This document shows, piece after piece, positions 35,765 through 46,890 of a DNA stretch of 64,000 nt. The stretch is taken from contig LNEO01000119.1 in NCBI GenBank assembly GCA_001465015.1, positions 1-64,000 on the forward strand. The letters run 5' to 3'. A program made the translations under genes and the position numbers. How positions within the stretch are numbered: the stretch's first letter is position 1; each line of letters opens with the position of its first letter. This DNA is from Deltaproteobacteria bacterium Ga0077539 (GTDB taxonomy: Bacteria; Myxococcota_A; Polyangia; Polyangiales; Ga0077539). Under the pieces are notes generated by a model that worked only from the letters and a program-made list of their open reading frames with translations, was not told the origin of the DNA and searched no databases.

Positions 35765-37417
35765 ATGAGCATTCGAATCACGAGGTCGTCTGTCGCGACC
35801 GTCCATGGGGTCGCGGCCCTGACTGTCGCCGCTGCGCTCGCGGGATCCGCCGCGCCTGGCACCGCGGACGCGTTTTGCGGGTTCTACGTCTCGGGCTCGA
35901 GCGAGCAGCTGACCAACAAGGCGACGCGCGTCGCGCTGATGCGGTCGGGCCAGCGCACGGTGCTCACGATGAGCAACGACTACAGCGGACCTCCGCAGGA
36001 CTTCGCGATGGTCGTGCCTGTGCCCGTCGTGTTGCAGCAAGAAAACGTCCGCACGCTCGCGCACGACGTGTTTGCGCGGATCGAGGCGCTCACGGCCCCG
36101 AGGCTCGTCGAATACTGGGAGCAAGACCCCTGCTATCAGCCCCCAGACACGATGCTGGGCTCGACTCGGTCGTTCTCGACGTCGCGCTCCGGCGGGTCTT
36201 CTGGCTCGATCGGCGGAGGCGGTCTCGGCGTTCGCATCGAGGCGCGCTTCGCGGTCGGCGAATACCAGATCCTGATCCTGTCAGCGACACAGTCTTCGGG
36301 GCTCGAGACGTGGCTTCGCCAGAATCGCTACAACATTCCTACCGGTGCTTCTGCGGCGCTCGCGCCGTACGTTCGCGAGGGGATGAAGTTCTTCGTCGCC
36401 CGGGTCGACATCGGGCGAGTGCAGCGAACGCCAGAGGGCGGAGCGCGACTGTCGCCGCTGCGGTTTCACTACGACACGCAGGACTTCAGGCTGCCAGTTC
36501 GACTCGGCTTGCTCAACGCGCCCGAGAAGCAAGACCTCATCGTGTACGTCTTGCACCCGACCTCGCGGTTCGAAGTCGCCAACTATCCCAACGTGTTCGT
36601 CCCGACCAACCTCGACCTCGATCCGTCGATGCGACGCCAGTTCGGCCGCTTCTACACGACGCTCTTCGATCGAACCCTCGAGCGGATGAACGGCCGCGCG
36701 GTGGTCACCGAGTACTCGTGGGCGACGTCATCGTGCGATCCGTGCCCGACTCCCCCGCTCTCGCCATCGGACCTCGCGACGCTCGGCGCTGACGTGATCG
36801 ACCCTTCGAACAACGCTCAGCCGACCGGCGCGATGCCCGGACGTTGGGCAGGACGACGACCGATGTCGGGCGGAGGCGGCATGAACGTCACGCGACTGCA
36901 CACGCGCTACAACGCGCAGACGCTCAACGCGGACCTGGTGTTTCGCGAGGCAGGACCGATCGTGGGCGGTCGAGAGCACGTCGTCGACGCGCAGACCCAG
37001 GCGCTCGAACAGGGCGCACAGCCAGCGCAGTCCGGCGGCAACAATTTTCAAGCGCGGTACGCGATTCGGCACCCATGGAGGGGACCGATTCGCTGCCGAA
37101 ACCCGCAGCGCGGCGTGTGGGGCGGGCCTCCCGCCGGCACCTCCGCGCAACCCGTGCGTCCGGCGCTCGACCTCGTCTCCCGAACGGGCGCAGCGATCGA
37201 GCTCCCGCGCGTGGTGCGAACTGCCGTACCCGAGCTCGGCATTGCCGGCGTGCAACGCAACGCTCGCGCACAAACCACACCGTCGGGTACGACCGCGCCG
37301 CGCCGCGCGCAGCCGAAGATGTCGAGCGGCTCCTCGAAGCTCGCGGCGGGCTCGCTCGGGATTCTCGCAGCGCTCGCGCTCGTCGCGCGCCGCCTCGCCT
37401 CGAGCAAGAAGCGATAG
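35765..37417 (+). CDS. DUF2330 domain protein (first of tandem pair)
   Basis: 550 residues with a signal peptide ending near APGTADA. The mature N-terminus FCGFYVSGSSEQLTNKATRV and the block DYSGPPQDFAMVVPVPVVLQ are hallmarks of DUF2330 proteins. Further conserved blocks are VEYWEQDPC and FREAGPIVGGRE. A C-terminal hydrophobic helix followed by Arg/Lys (ARRLASSKKR) anchors it, probably facing the outside. The family is widespread in Polyangia; its function is unknown. The next gene is a close paralogue on the same strand. Confidence 0.88.
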   Translation: MSIRITRSSVATVHGVAALTVAAALAGSAAPGTADAFCGFYVSGSSEQLTNKATRVALMRSGQRTVLTMSNDYSGPPQDFAMVVPVPVVLQQENVRTLAHDVFARIEALTAPRLVEYWEQDPCYQPPDTMLGSTRSFSTSRSGGSSGSIGGGGLGVRIEARFAVGEYQILILSATQSSGLETWLRQNRYNIPTGASAALAPYVREGMKFFVARVDIGRVQRTPEGGARLSPLRFHYDTQDFRLPVRLGLLNAPEKQDLIVYVLHPTSRFEVANYPNVFVPTNLDLDPSMRRQFGRFYTTLFDRTLERMNGRAVVTEYSWATSSCDPCPTPPLSPSDLATLGADVIDPSNNAQPTGAMPGRWAGRRPMSGGGGMNVTRLHTRYNAQTLNADLVFREAGPIVGGREHVVDAQTQALEQGAQPAQSGGNNFQARYAIRHPWRGPIRCRNPQRGVWGGPPAGTSAQPVRPALDLVSRTGAAIELPRVVRTAVPELGIAGVQRNARAQTTPSGTTAPRRAQPKMSSGSSKLAAGSLGILAALALVARRLASSKKR

Positions 37418-37486
37418 CGCCACCCGAGGTCGATTCCGCGCTGACGCCAAAGGACGAGCGAGGGTGGATTGCGCGACCATCGCGCC

Positions 37487-39115
37487 ATGCCATCGCGCGC
37501 ACTCTCTGGCCTCGTGGTCGCAGCACTCGCACTCGCCGCGGTGCCGGGCACCGCTCACGGCTTCTGCGGGTTCTACGTGTCGGGCTCGAGCGAGCAGCTC
37601 AACAACAAGGCCACACGCGTCGCGCTCATGCGCTACGGGCAGCGGACGGTGCTCACGATGAGCAACGACTACGAAGGCCCGCCGCAGGACTTCGCGATGG
37701 TCGTCCCGGTGCCGGTGGTCTTGCAGCAAGAGAACGTCCGGACGCTGCCTCACTCGGTGTTCGATCGCATCGAGACGCTCACTGCGCCGCGGCTCGTCGA
37801 GTACTGGGAGCAAGACCCTTGCCCACAACCGCAGCCGTCGTATCGCGACGAGCTTCGAGCGGAGCCTGGGGTGGCTCGGGTGCAACTGACGAGCGCCGAG
37901 ATCAGCGGCGATCGCGCGGTCGACCTCGGGGTGCGCATCGAGTCTCGCTTCTCGGTGGGCGAATACGAAGTGCTCGTGCTCTCTGCGACCCAGTCATCGG
38001 GCCTCGAGACCTGGCTCAGACAGAACCGCTACAACATCCCGAACGGCGCGGCGACGGTGCTCGCGCCGTACATCCGCGAGGGGATGAAGTTCTTCGTCGC
38101 GCGGGTCGACATCGAGAGAGCGCGCGCGAAGCCCGGAGGTCGACGGCTCTCTCCGCTGCGGTTTCACTACGACGCGCCGGACTTTCGCCTGCCGGTTCGC
38201 CTGGGATTGCTCAACGCGCGGGACAAGCAAGACCTCATCGTCTACGTGCTGCACCCGAGCTCGCGCGTCGAGGTGGCCAACCTCCCAAACGTGTTCATCC
38301 CCACCAACCTCGACGTGGCGGATTCGGTTCGCGCGCAGTTTGGCGCGTTCTACAACGGCCTCTTCGACCTCACGATGAACCGAATGAACGGCCGCGCGGT
38401 CGTCACCGAGTACGCGTGGGCGACGACGTCGTCGTGCGACCCCTGCCCTGGACCCAACGTGACGCTCACGCCCGATGACATGATGACCCTGGGCGCCGAC
38501 GCGATCGACCCTTCGCGCGCGACGTTCGACCGCGACAACCGCTTCGGGCGCGTCCAGGGCGGCGCGATCTCGCGCTTCGCCTATGGCATGACCGTCACGC
38601 GACTGCACACGCGATACGACGCGACGACGCTCAGCGACGACCTGGTGTTTCGTGAAGCAGGACCGGTCGTCGGCGGCCGCGAGACCGTGGTCGACCCGCG
38701 GACCCACGCGGTCGAGCAGGGCGCCCAGGCCTCGGAGTACGGCACCAACGCGTTTCAGGCGCGGTACGCGGTGCGACACCTATGGCCGGGCCCGATCACC
38801 TGCGCAAACCCACGGCGCTACGTGTGGGGCGGCCCGCCCGCCGACCAGCGCGCCGCCGCGACGCTCACGCCCGTCGCGGCGACGGACCTCGTGTCGCAGC
38901 CGCGCACTGGAGCCGACCCGCGAGCGCTGGTTCGCACGGATATCCCCGAGCTCGGCATTCGCGCGATGCGTCCGACGGCGCAGCGCGCGCCGGTCGCGAG
39001 CAGCCAGCGAAGCAAGAGCGCGGCGCTGCGCGTGAGCGCTGTGGCGCTATCGGGCGCGTGCGTGATGGCTGTCACCGCGGCGCTCGGGCGCCGACGCAAG
39101 CGCCGCGCGCGTTGA
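37487..39115 (+). CDS. DUF2330 domain protein (second of tandem pair)
   Basis: 542 residues from ATG 37487; an upstream in-frame TTG gives a non-signal-like extension. The signal peptide ends near VPGTAHG. The body mirrors the preceding protein nearly block by block (FCGFYVSGSSEQLNNKAT, GPPQDFAMVVPVPVVLQ, GLETWLRQNRYNIP, GMKFFVARVDI, NGRAVVTEYAW). A C-terminal helix with GRRRKRRAR follows. The copies diverge most in a ~30-residue loop after WEQDPC and in the C-terminal third, suggesting old duplication with separate roles. Function unknown. Confidence 0.88.
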   Translation: MPSRALSGLVVAALALAAVPGTAHGFCGFYVSGSSEQLNNKATRVALMRYGQRTVLTMSNDYEGPPQDFAMVVPVPVVLQQENVRTLPHSVFDRIETLTAPRLVEYWEQDPCPQPQPSYRDELRAEPGVARVQLTSAEISGDRAVDLGVRIESRFSVGEYEVLVLSATQSSGLETWLRQNRYNIPNGAATVLAPYIREGMKFFVARVDIERARAKPGGRRLSPLRFHYDAPDFRLPVRLGLLNARDKQDLIVYVLHPSSRVEVANLPNVFIPTNLDVADSVRAQFGAFYNGLFDLTMNRMNGRAVVTEYAWATTSSCDPCPGPNVTLTPDDMMTLGADAIDPSRATFDRDNRFGRVQGGAISRFAYGMTVTRLHTRYDATTLSDDLVFREAGPVVGGRETVVDPRTHAVEQGAQASEYGTNAFQARYAVRHLWPGPITCANPRRYVWGGPPADQRAAATLTPVAATDLVSQPRTGADPRALVRTDIPELGIRAMRPTAQRAPVASSQRSKSAALRVSAVALSGACVMAVTAALGRRRKRRAR

Positions 39116-39127
39116 GCGGCTCGTGCG

Positions 39128-39778
39128 CTACGCCGCGGGTGCGTCGGGCTGCGACTCGGGGCGAGCGCCGTCGGCGTGCGGCGTCGCGAGCGCGCTCGCC
39201 TCGGCCCGAAGCACGCGCGGAAACGGCGCGAGATCCACGCCGAATCGCCGCGCAGAATACACCTGCGGAACGACGAACAGATCCGCCGCGGTCAGGCTCG
39301 AGCCCACTGCGAAGCTGCCCTCGCCCAGCTCGCCGTCGATCTCGGTGAGCAGCGCTTCGAGCGCTCGCATTCCGCGCAAATTGAATTCATGGGCCCACGC
39401 CTTCTTCCCCTCGGCGTCCGCGGACACCTTGTCGAGGACGATGAGGTTCTGCAGCGGCTGAATGCCCGCGTTGACGAGCTCGCACACCTGTCTGACCCGC
39501 GCGCGCGCCCACGGATCCGAGGGATACAAGGGCTGCTGCGGGTGGGTCTCTTCGAGCCACTCGATGATCGCGACGCTCTCGGCGAGGTGACGCCCCGGGC
39601 TCACCTCGAGCGCAGGAACGTGACCGATCGGGTTGCGGTCTCGGTGCGCGTCCGCGCGCTGTTCGCTCGTGAGCAGGTTGACCGCGACCTTGTCGAACGC
39701 GATGCCCTTGTGGGCGAGCGCCCAACGCACGCGCCACGACGCGCTCGATCGCCAGTAGTGATACAGAATCAGCGCCAT
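39128..39778 (-). CDS. maiA: maleylacetoacetate isomerase / zeta-class glutathione S-transferase
   Basis: 216 residues. The N-terminal thioredoxin-like half has the zeta-class motif SSASWRVRWAL (usual SSCSxRVR), NPIGHVPAL and ESVAIIEWLEE. The helical C-terminal half includes GIQPLQNL and GSSLTAADLFVVPQVY. The enzyme isomerises maleylacetoacetate to fumarylacetoacetate with glutathione in tyrosine degradation. The other pathway genes are not adjacent. It follows the kinase/receiver gene by 19 bp on the same strand. The second Ser of the active motif is present, so activity is plausible. Confidence 0.9.
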   Translation of the reverse strand: MALILYHYWRSSASWRVRWALAHKGIAFDKVAVNLLTSEQRADAHRDRNPIGHVPALEVSPGRHLAESVAIIEWLEETHPQQPLYPSDPWARARVRQVCELVNAGIQPLQNLIVLDKVSADAEGKKAWAHEFNLRGMRALEALLTEIDGELGEGSFAVGSSLTAADLFVVPQVYSARRFGVDLAPFPRVLRAEASALATPHADGARPESQPDAPAA

Positions 39779-39797
39779 TTCACGCTCCGTCGTGCTG

Positions 39798-41213
<1,416 letters not shown>

Positions 41214-41253
41214 GACGCGACCTCGACTCGAATGGGTTCACTCACACATGAAT

Positions 41254-44200
41254 TCATTTCGTCGCCGTCCTTGACCAGAGCTCGAGCTCTCGCAACGCGC
41301 GCTCGCCGAGCGCCACCGCCAGCGGCACCAATGCTTCGCACGCCCCCACGTCGCCTGTCTTCGCTTTCGACTCGAGCTCGACGCATACGCCGTGCAGCTG
41401 CTTGGCGCCGAACATCTCTGCGTTGGGCTTGAGCGTGTGCGCCGCGACCTTGAGCATCCCAGCGTCCCTTCGCTCGAAGGCGGCACGAATGTCGCTGATG
41501 AGCGCCGGTGCCATCTCGAGAAACGCGGCCACCATCTCTCGCACCGCGTCGTCGTCGCCGCCCATCGACTCGGCGAGCGCGCGTAGCGCGCCGAGGTCGA
41601 CCGCGCCGTCTGGTCCGTCCGCGCCCGCGATGTCGGACGAGCCGCCCCCTTCGGTCGGTCGCGCCGAAGGAGCTGCGGATCGGCCCTCGGGCGCCGCAGC
41701 GGCGCGCCCGGCACTCGGACCGTTGCCGTCCTTCGATGGACTGTCGGGGCGAACAGACCGGACGTCCGCGCGAGGCTTGACGCGCGCGAGCACTTCGAAG
41801 AGCTCGCCCGGACGAAGCGGCTTGGTGAGGTAGTCGTCCATGCCTGCCTCGAGACAGCGCTCTCGGTCCCCGCGCATCGCGTGCGCGGTGACGGCGACGA
41901 GCGTCGGCCTGGCTTCGCGGAGCGGAGCGCGCGCGCAGAGCCGTCGCGCTGCCTCGAGACCGTCGAGCACCGGCATCTGAACGTCCATCAGCACGATGTC
42001 GTACGCGCGTCGCTCGATCGCATCGAGCGCCTCCTGACCGTTGCCGACCACGTCCGCGGTGTAGCCGAACTTGCCGAGCAGCAAGAGCGCCACCCGCTGA
42101 TTCATCGGGCTGTCCTCGGCGATCAGGATACGCAACGGCCGGAGGCGAGCGGGGTCTGTCGTCGTTCCCCGCGGGCCGGTTTGCTCACGACGAGACGCGC
42201 CGGACTGCTCGAGCAGCAGATCCAGCAACCGAAAGTGGCGCACGGGTTTGGAGACGACCGCGTCGAACAGGCCCTTCTCGACGCCCGCTTTGGGCATGCT
42301 TCCCAGCGACGAGAGCAAGAGCATCAACGGCGGCTTTGGATAGAGTCGACGGACCTCTCGGGCGAGCGCTACCCCGTCCATTTCGGGCATCTGGTAGTCC
42401 AAGAGCAGAAAGTCGAAAGGCTCGCCGGAAGCGAGCAGCGCGAGCGCTTCGTTTGGCGACGGCGTGTCTTGAGCGCGAAGGCCCCAGGCCTCGATGTGCG
42501 TTCGAAGCACCCTTCGGTTGGTGGCGTTGTCGTCGACGATCAGCGCGCGTTTGCCCTTGAGCGAAGCGGTCGACTGCGGCGTCGCGCCCTTGGTCTGCGC
42601 GCGCAAGAACGGAACCCTCAGCGTAAACGTCGACCCCTGCCCCTCCTCGGACTCGACCGAGATCTCGCCGCCCATCAACCCCGACAATCGCTGCGAGATC
42701 GCCAACCCGAGCCCGGTTCCGCCGAACTGCCGCGTCGTCGACTCGTCGACCTGAGAAAACCGCTGAAATAGCCGGTGAAACCGGTCCTTCGGGATACCCA
42801 CGCCCGTGTCTCGAACCGCGAATTTCACCTCCATGCGGCCGCCGGACAACGGCTGCGCTCGCACGCTCAACTCGACCTCGCCCGACCGCGTGAATTTCAC
42901 CGCGTTGCCGAGCAGGTTCACGAGGATCTGTCGCACGCGCCCTGCGTCGCCGCGGACGCGATCGGGCAGCTGCGGATCCGGGTTGAAGATCAGCTCGATC
43001 GTTCCCTTGTCCGCCTGCGGAGCGATCAGCTCGATGCACTCTTCGGCCGTTCGCGAGAGGTCGAAGTCGTACTCCTCGAGCTCGAATGACCCGGACTCGA
43101 GCTTCGAGAAGTCCAGGATGTCGTTGATGACCATCAAGAGGTGTTCGCCGCTCGTCCGAATGGTCTCGACGAGCTCGCGCTGCGCCGGCACGAGCTCGGT
43201 GTCTTGCAACAACGACGTCATGCCGATCACCGCGTTCATCGGCGTTCGAATCTCGTGGCTCATGTTGGCGAGGAAGGTGCTCTTCGCTCGCGCTTCTTCC
43301 TCAGCCGCGCTCTTGTCGCGCTCGAGCTGATCGGCGCGCCGACGCTCGCTCAGGTCTCGCAGCACGAAGATCAGCCCGCGCGTCACTCCGTCGGAGACGA
43401 TCGGCGCCCGCGAGACCTCGATCACGAGCGTGTCGTCTCGTCGAAACAGCTTCGCTTCGGCGTCGATCTCGCGCTGGCTGAGCGTGGTTCGCTCGCCGCG
43501 CGGCTCGGCGCTCGCGAGCGATCGAACCAGCGGAGAGTCGCAGTCGATGATCTCGTGCAGGCGCTTTCCGATGGCCTCGGACCGAGGGACGCCGGTCACC
43601 GACTCGAAGGCGTCGTTCGCGTATTGGATGGTTCCGTCGATCGAGCACGAGGCGACAACGTCCGTGAGGCCGCCGAGCACCGTCTCGAGCTGCTGCTTCT
43701 GCGCGTCGATCGCGCGCTGAGCAGCGCGCAAATCACGGTTCGTTCGCTGCATCGCAGCGAGGTGATCGCGCAGCCTGTCGCTGAACTGCAGGAGCAGGAT
43801 GATCACCAGCATCGTCGTCGCGACAATCGAGGCGAACACCTCGAAGCGCCACCACCACGCCGGAACCCCAGGCGTCTTCGGAAAGAACACCCCGACGCCG
43901 ATCGACAGCGCCGTCACCGAGCAGACGAGCGCGATGAGCCGATGCAGTCGTTCGGGGCGCACGTACGGCAGCGCGATCGCGACGACCACGAACGGAAAGA
44001 TCACCATCACCGAGAACAGCTCGCGCAGCGCCCACACATAGGGCAGCGCGATCGAGCAGAACCCCAGCGCCATCGAGAGCGATGCGTCTTCGAGCCTTCG
44101 CGCTTTGAGCGCCGTCCACGCGCGAAAGAGAAACACCCCCATCAGCGCGGTGGTCCACGCCATCCACTTCGGCGCGGGGTCGTCGAAGTAGTAGCCGAAC

Positions 44201-44367
44201 GCCAGTCGCACCGGCGTAAACGCCGCGACGAGCGTCGTCAGGACCTTGTGAAAGGTCGTGACGCGACGGAGCTGCGTGTCGCGGTCTTCTGGGGAGTAAA
44301 CGAGGTCGCTACGGATTCGGTCGTCCCCGCTCGACGCCTCTGCTTCGTCGCCGCCATCACTGCTCAT
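41254..44367 (-). CDS. hybrid sensor histidine kinase with two receivers and an Hpt domain
   Basis: 1037 residues. Six to seven membrane helices (~40-205) with short loops are followed by a coiled-coil (~210-245) and a PAS domain (~250-345; GTIQYANDAFESVTGVPRSE). HisKA has the phospho-His in ANMSHEIRTPMN near residue 370. The ATPase domain has N box GNAVKFT, DTGVGIP and GGTGLGLAIS. Receiver 1 (~609-730) carries LLLDYQMPEMDG, receiver 2 (~747-865) carries VLMDVQMPVLDG and TKPLRP, and the Hpt domain has its His in AAHTLKPNAEMFG near 976. All key residues are intact. A full His-Asp-His relay is therefore possible, with the downstream kinase/receiver as a likely final acceptor. Confidence 0.95.
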   Translation of the reverse strand: MSSDGGDEAEASSGDDRIRSDLVYSPEDRDTQLRRVTTFHKVLTTLVAAFTPVRLAFGYYFDDPAPKWMAWTTALMGVFLFRAWTALKARRLEDASLSMALGFCSIALPYVWALRELFSVMVIFPFVVVAIALPYVRPERLHRLIALVCSVTALSIGVGVFFPKTPGVPAWWWRFEVFASIVATTMLVIILLLQFSDRLRDHLAAMQRTNRDLRAAQRAIDAQKQQLETVLGGLTDVVASCSIDGTIQYANDAFESVTGVPRSEAIGKRLHEIIDCDSPLVRSLASAEPRGERTTLSQREIDAEAKLFRRDDTLVIEVSRAPIVSDGVTRGLIFVLRDLSERRRADQLERDKSAAEEEARAKSTFLANMSHEIRTPMNAVIGMTSLLQDTELVPAQRELVETIRTSGEHLLMVINDILDFSKLESGSFELEEYDFDLSRTAEECIELIAPQADKGTIELIFNPDPQLPDRVRGDAGRVRQILVNLLGNAVKFTRSGEVELSVRAQPLSGGRMEVKFAVRDTGVGIPKDRFHRLFQRFSQVDESTTRQFGGTGLGLAISQRLSGLMGGEISVESEEGQGSTFTLRVPFLRAQTKGATPQSTASLKGKRALIVDDNATNRRVLRTHIEAWGLRAQDTPSPNEALALLASGEPFDFLLLDYQMPEMDGVALAREVRRLYPKPPLMLLLSSLGSMPKAGVEKGLFDAVVSKPVRHFRLLDLLLEQSGASRREQTGPRGTTTDPARLRPLRILIAEDSPMNQRVALLLLGKFGYTADVVGNGQEALDAIERRAYDIVLMDVQMPVLDGLEAARRLCARAPLREARPTLVAVTAHAMRGDRERCLEAGMDDYLTKPLRPGELFEVLARVKPRADVRSVRPDSPSKDGNGPSAGRAAAAPEGRSAAPSARPTEGGGSSDIAGADGPDGAVDLGALRALAESMGGDDDAVREMVAAFLEMAPALISDIRAAFERRDAGMLKVAAHTLKPNAEMFGAKQLHGVCVELESKAKTGDVGACEALVPLAVALGERALRELELWSRTATK

Positions 44368-44475
44368 CGATCGCGACCTGGGACTGTACCCCGGCCTTTC
44401 CGATTACGCGTCCAGCGAAGTCACGGCGAGAGGCTTTCGCGCCATTGCACGAAGCGACCTCCTCGAACCGATCCG

Positions 44476-45525
44476 TTACGGAACAGCCATCTCGAAGATC
44501 GGGCCGAGCGTCGCCGTGAGGGACTCGAGTCGAAAGAACACCTCGCCGTCGAGCACGGGGTTCATCTCGTCTCCCGCCAGGCAGCGCACTGAAATGCTGC
44601 GCGCTGGCCCGTCGTACGCGTCCGGCAACAGGTGTTGTACGCGCTTGCCCGTCATGAGCAGAGGCCAGACGCGCCCGGCCTGCGCGCCGGTCACGAGCCC
44701 CGCGTGCGCGTGCAGCTGCTCGTTGTTCGCCAGAGGAAACACCCGCAGAATGCCGGCGATCGAGAGCGGCAACGCCGCGCATTGCAGCACCGTGAACGTC
44801 TCGAGGACCTTGCCCGTGTGATCGCGCTGCGGCTCTCCGTCGATCTGCACTTCGGCGCGCAGCGGATGCAAAAAGTCGTACTCGGCCTTCGCGAGCGCGC
44901 GAGGCTTGAGCCCCGCGAGCGGCCCCTGAAAGACCACGCGTCCCGCAGCGGCGCCGAACGCCGCGCCCATGAGAGCTGCGATCCGAGCGGGAGACTTCTC
45001 GCCGCTGCCTTCGTGGAGCGGCCCGAAGAAGTTCGCGCCGTATCCAGCGAACGCCGTCGCGAAGGCGAAGCGACGAAATGGCTCGTGCGAGTCGCCGAAC
45101 AGCCGCTGGGTGCCCGAGCACTCCATCGATCGCACCGGGACGTACTTCGGCTCCCCGCCCTTGGAGATCGTCGCGACGAGCCGAGCGAGCACCCGCTGAG
45201 GATCGCGCTCGATCCCGAGCGCTTTGGCCACGAAATCAACGGACCCTCCGCCGGTGGGCACGTAGCGCGCGATCTCCGTCGCTCGCTGCGGGCCAAAGTA
45301 CCGGCACGCGCCGTTGATCATCCAGTGCAGCGCGCCGTCTCCGCCGTCGGCGACCCAGTACTTGCGCCCCTCGTCAGCGAACTGCTTCAACGCAGGAATG
45401 ATCGCGTCGGTGCTGTAGGTCTCCACGACGCGGCCGTGGTCGCCGAGCAGCCGCTCGAGCTTGCGCTTGAGCCCGGTCTGCCCGCGATTTCGGCGAGAAA
45501 ACGGGTTGATTACGACGCCGATCAC
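44476..45525 (-). CDS. diacylglycerol kinase-family lipid kinase
   Basis: 349 residues. DAGK catalytic fold: N-terminal IGVVINPFSRRNRG, nucleotide motif WVADGGDGALHWMINGA (GGDG conserved), and PTGGGSVDFVAKALG, where most relatives have GTGNDFAR. The C-terminal beta-sandwich includes LHAHAG and ends in a strand EVFFRLES. Members phosphorylate diacylglycerol, sphingoid bases or other lipids with ATP. The altered nucleotide/lipid loop suggests a different substrate. It diverges from the lipase-like gene across a 228-bp region with a nested inverted repeat. Confidence 0.8.
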   Translation of the reverse strand: MIGVVINPFSRRNRGQTGLKRKLERLLGDHGRVVETYSTDAIIPALKQFADEGRKYWVADGGDGALHWMINGACRYFGPQRATEIARYVPTGGGSVDFVAKALGIERDPQRVLARLVATISKGGEPKYVPVRSMECSGTQRLFGDSHEPFRRFAFATAFAGYGANFFGPLHEGSGEKSPARIAALMGAAFGAAAGRVVFQGPLAGLKPRALAKAEYDFLHPLRAEVQIDGEPQRDHTGKVLETFTVLQCAALPLSIAGILRVFPLANNEQLHAHAGLVTGAQAGRVWPLLMTGKRVQHLLPDAYDGPARSISVRCLAGDEMNPVLDGEVFFRLESLTATLGPIFEMAVP

Positions 45526-45602
45526 GCGCGCACCTCCTCGATCGACGAGCAGACAGTCACTCTCATCCGTTCACCTTTAGCGCCGCGACGCCTTCCGTTG
45601 GC

Positions 45603-45657
45603 GAAACGCATCGCGGTCATCCCAGGAAATTTCCCAGGAGATTGCTCGTTGCGTTTC
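45603..45657. promoter_or_regulatory. nested inverted repeat between divergent lipid-enzyme genes
   Basis: Outer arms GAAACGCATCG (45603-45613) and CGTTGCGTTTC (45647-45657) are inverted with one mismatch. Between them lies a perfect palindrome GGAAATTTCC (45625-45634) flanked by direct repeats CCCAGGA (45621-45627 and 45633-45639). It lies between the divergent lipid kinase and lipase-like genes, an ideal place for a shared operator. Regulatory function is inferred from structure only. Confidence 0.45.
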
Positions 45658-45753
45658 TTCCTTCCAACGGGGCGTCGCCATGGACGAATTCTTCATACCG
45701 CGAACTCGCGCAGTTGAGCACCGGGACCGGATCGCGAGACTCTCTCGCGGTCG

Positions 45754-46881
45754 ATGAGCAACACCGCGATCGTGTTTGTCCCGGGGTTCTTTGGATTTGG
45801 ATCGTTCGGACCCTCGGGAGCTCCGATTATCGAGTACTTCAAGTTCGCCCGCAGCGTCCTGCGTCGCGAGCTCGGCGCGCACACCATCGCGATCGTTCAC
45901 CAGCCGCCGCCGACCGGCCCGCTGGCGGCGCGCGTGGCGTCGCTCTACCGGACGGTGGACGGCGCGCTTCGGGACGGCGTGGACGGCGTGCGGGTCGAGC
46001 GCGTGCAGATCGTCGGGCACTCGACGGGCGGCGTCGATGCGCGGTTGTTGTGCAACACCCGCTATGCGTGGCCGGGCGCTCCAGAGCCCGCGACCCGAGG
46101 CGCGCTGCTCTCGCGCATCGGCAAGGTGGTCACCGTCTCGGCGCCGCACCGCGGAACGCCCCTCGCATCCAACCTGAGTCCGACGATGGCCGTCGCGATC
46201 CCCGGCCTGTGGCTCGGGAGCATCATCGCCTCGCGCGACGCCCTCACGATCGCGGGACACGTGGGAGCGATCGTCGAAGCGATCGAGCAGGTCATCGTGA
46301 GAAAGGGCACGCCCGAGGTGGAGCTCATCGCGAGACTCGCGGACGTCGACCCGCAAACGGCCCGAGATATCAGGCGTTTTCTCGATGAAGTGGTCCGCGA
46401 TCACCGGCTCGTCGGCGACCTCACGGTGCCTGCGATGGCCGACCTCGATCGAGCGATCGCCGGCGCAGACCACCAGGACCTGCACTGCTTCGTCACCGTC
46501 GGTCCGCAGCCGGGCCGCTCGCTCGCGGACCTCGCGGCGCTCGCGCGCGACCCGATTCGCAGGGCGCTCTACCTTCTGGTGCAGCGCCTCGCGCGCGGGA
46601 CGCCTCCTTCTGCGGCGCGATGGCCGGTCGGTCCGTGGATCCTCGGGCGCCCTGCAGGCGTGCGCGCCGACGAAGCGCGCGCGAACGACGGGATCGTCCC
46701 CGCGTGGTCGCAGACCCTCGACGGTCGCGCCGCGGGGCTCGTCGCAGCGGACCACCTCGACGTGATCGGCCACTACGACGGCGCAGGAATGACGTTCATG
46801 CGCTCGAACTCGGGCTTCGGCGACGATCACTTCGACGCGCTCTGGACTCGAATCGCGACGCTGTTGCGCGGCGATCGATGA
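45754..46881 (+). CDS. alpha/beta-hydrolase, lipase/acyltransferase-like
   Basis: 375 residues. It starts with the strand-oxyanion segment IVFVPGFFGFGSFGPSG, typical of bacterial and PGAP1-type lipases. Nucleophile elbow GHSTGG (Ser near residue 91) and SAPHRGTPLA follow. The probable catalytic Asp is in NDGIVPAWSQT and the His in DHLDVIGHYDG. No signal peptide, so it is presumably cytoplasmic or exported by another route. It acts on an ester-linked lipid by family analogy; the substrate is unknown. Its upstream region is shared with the lipid kinase. Confidence 0.8.
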   Translation: MSNTAIVFVPGFFGFGSFGPSGAPIIEYFKFARSVLRRELGAHTIAIVHQPPPTGPLAARVASLYRTVDGALRDGVDGVRVERVQIVGHSTGGVDARLLCNTRYAWPGAPEPATRGALLSRIGKVVTVSAPHRGTPLASNLSPTMAVAIPGLWLGSIIASRDALTIAGHVGAIVEAIEQVIVRKGTPEVELIARLADVDPQTARDIRRFLDEVVRDHRLVGDLTVPAMADLDRAIAGADHQDLHCFVTVGPQPGRSLADLAALARDPIRRALYLLVQRLARGTPPSAARWPVGPWILGRPAGVRADEARANDGIVPAWSQTLDGRAAGLVAADHLDVIGHYDGAGMTFMRSNSGFGDDHFDALWTRIATLLRGDR

Positions 46882-46890
46882 CCGAGCGTC

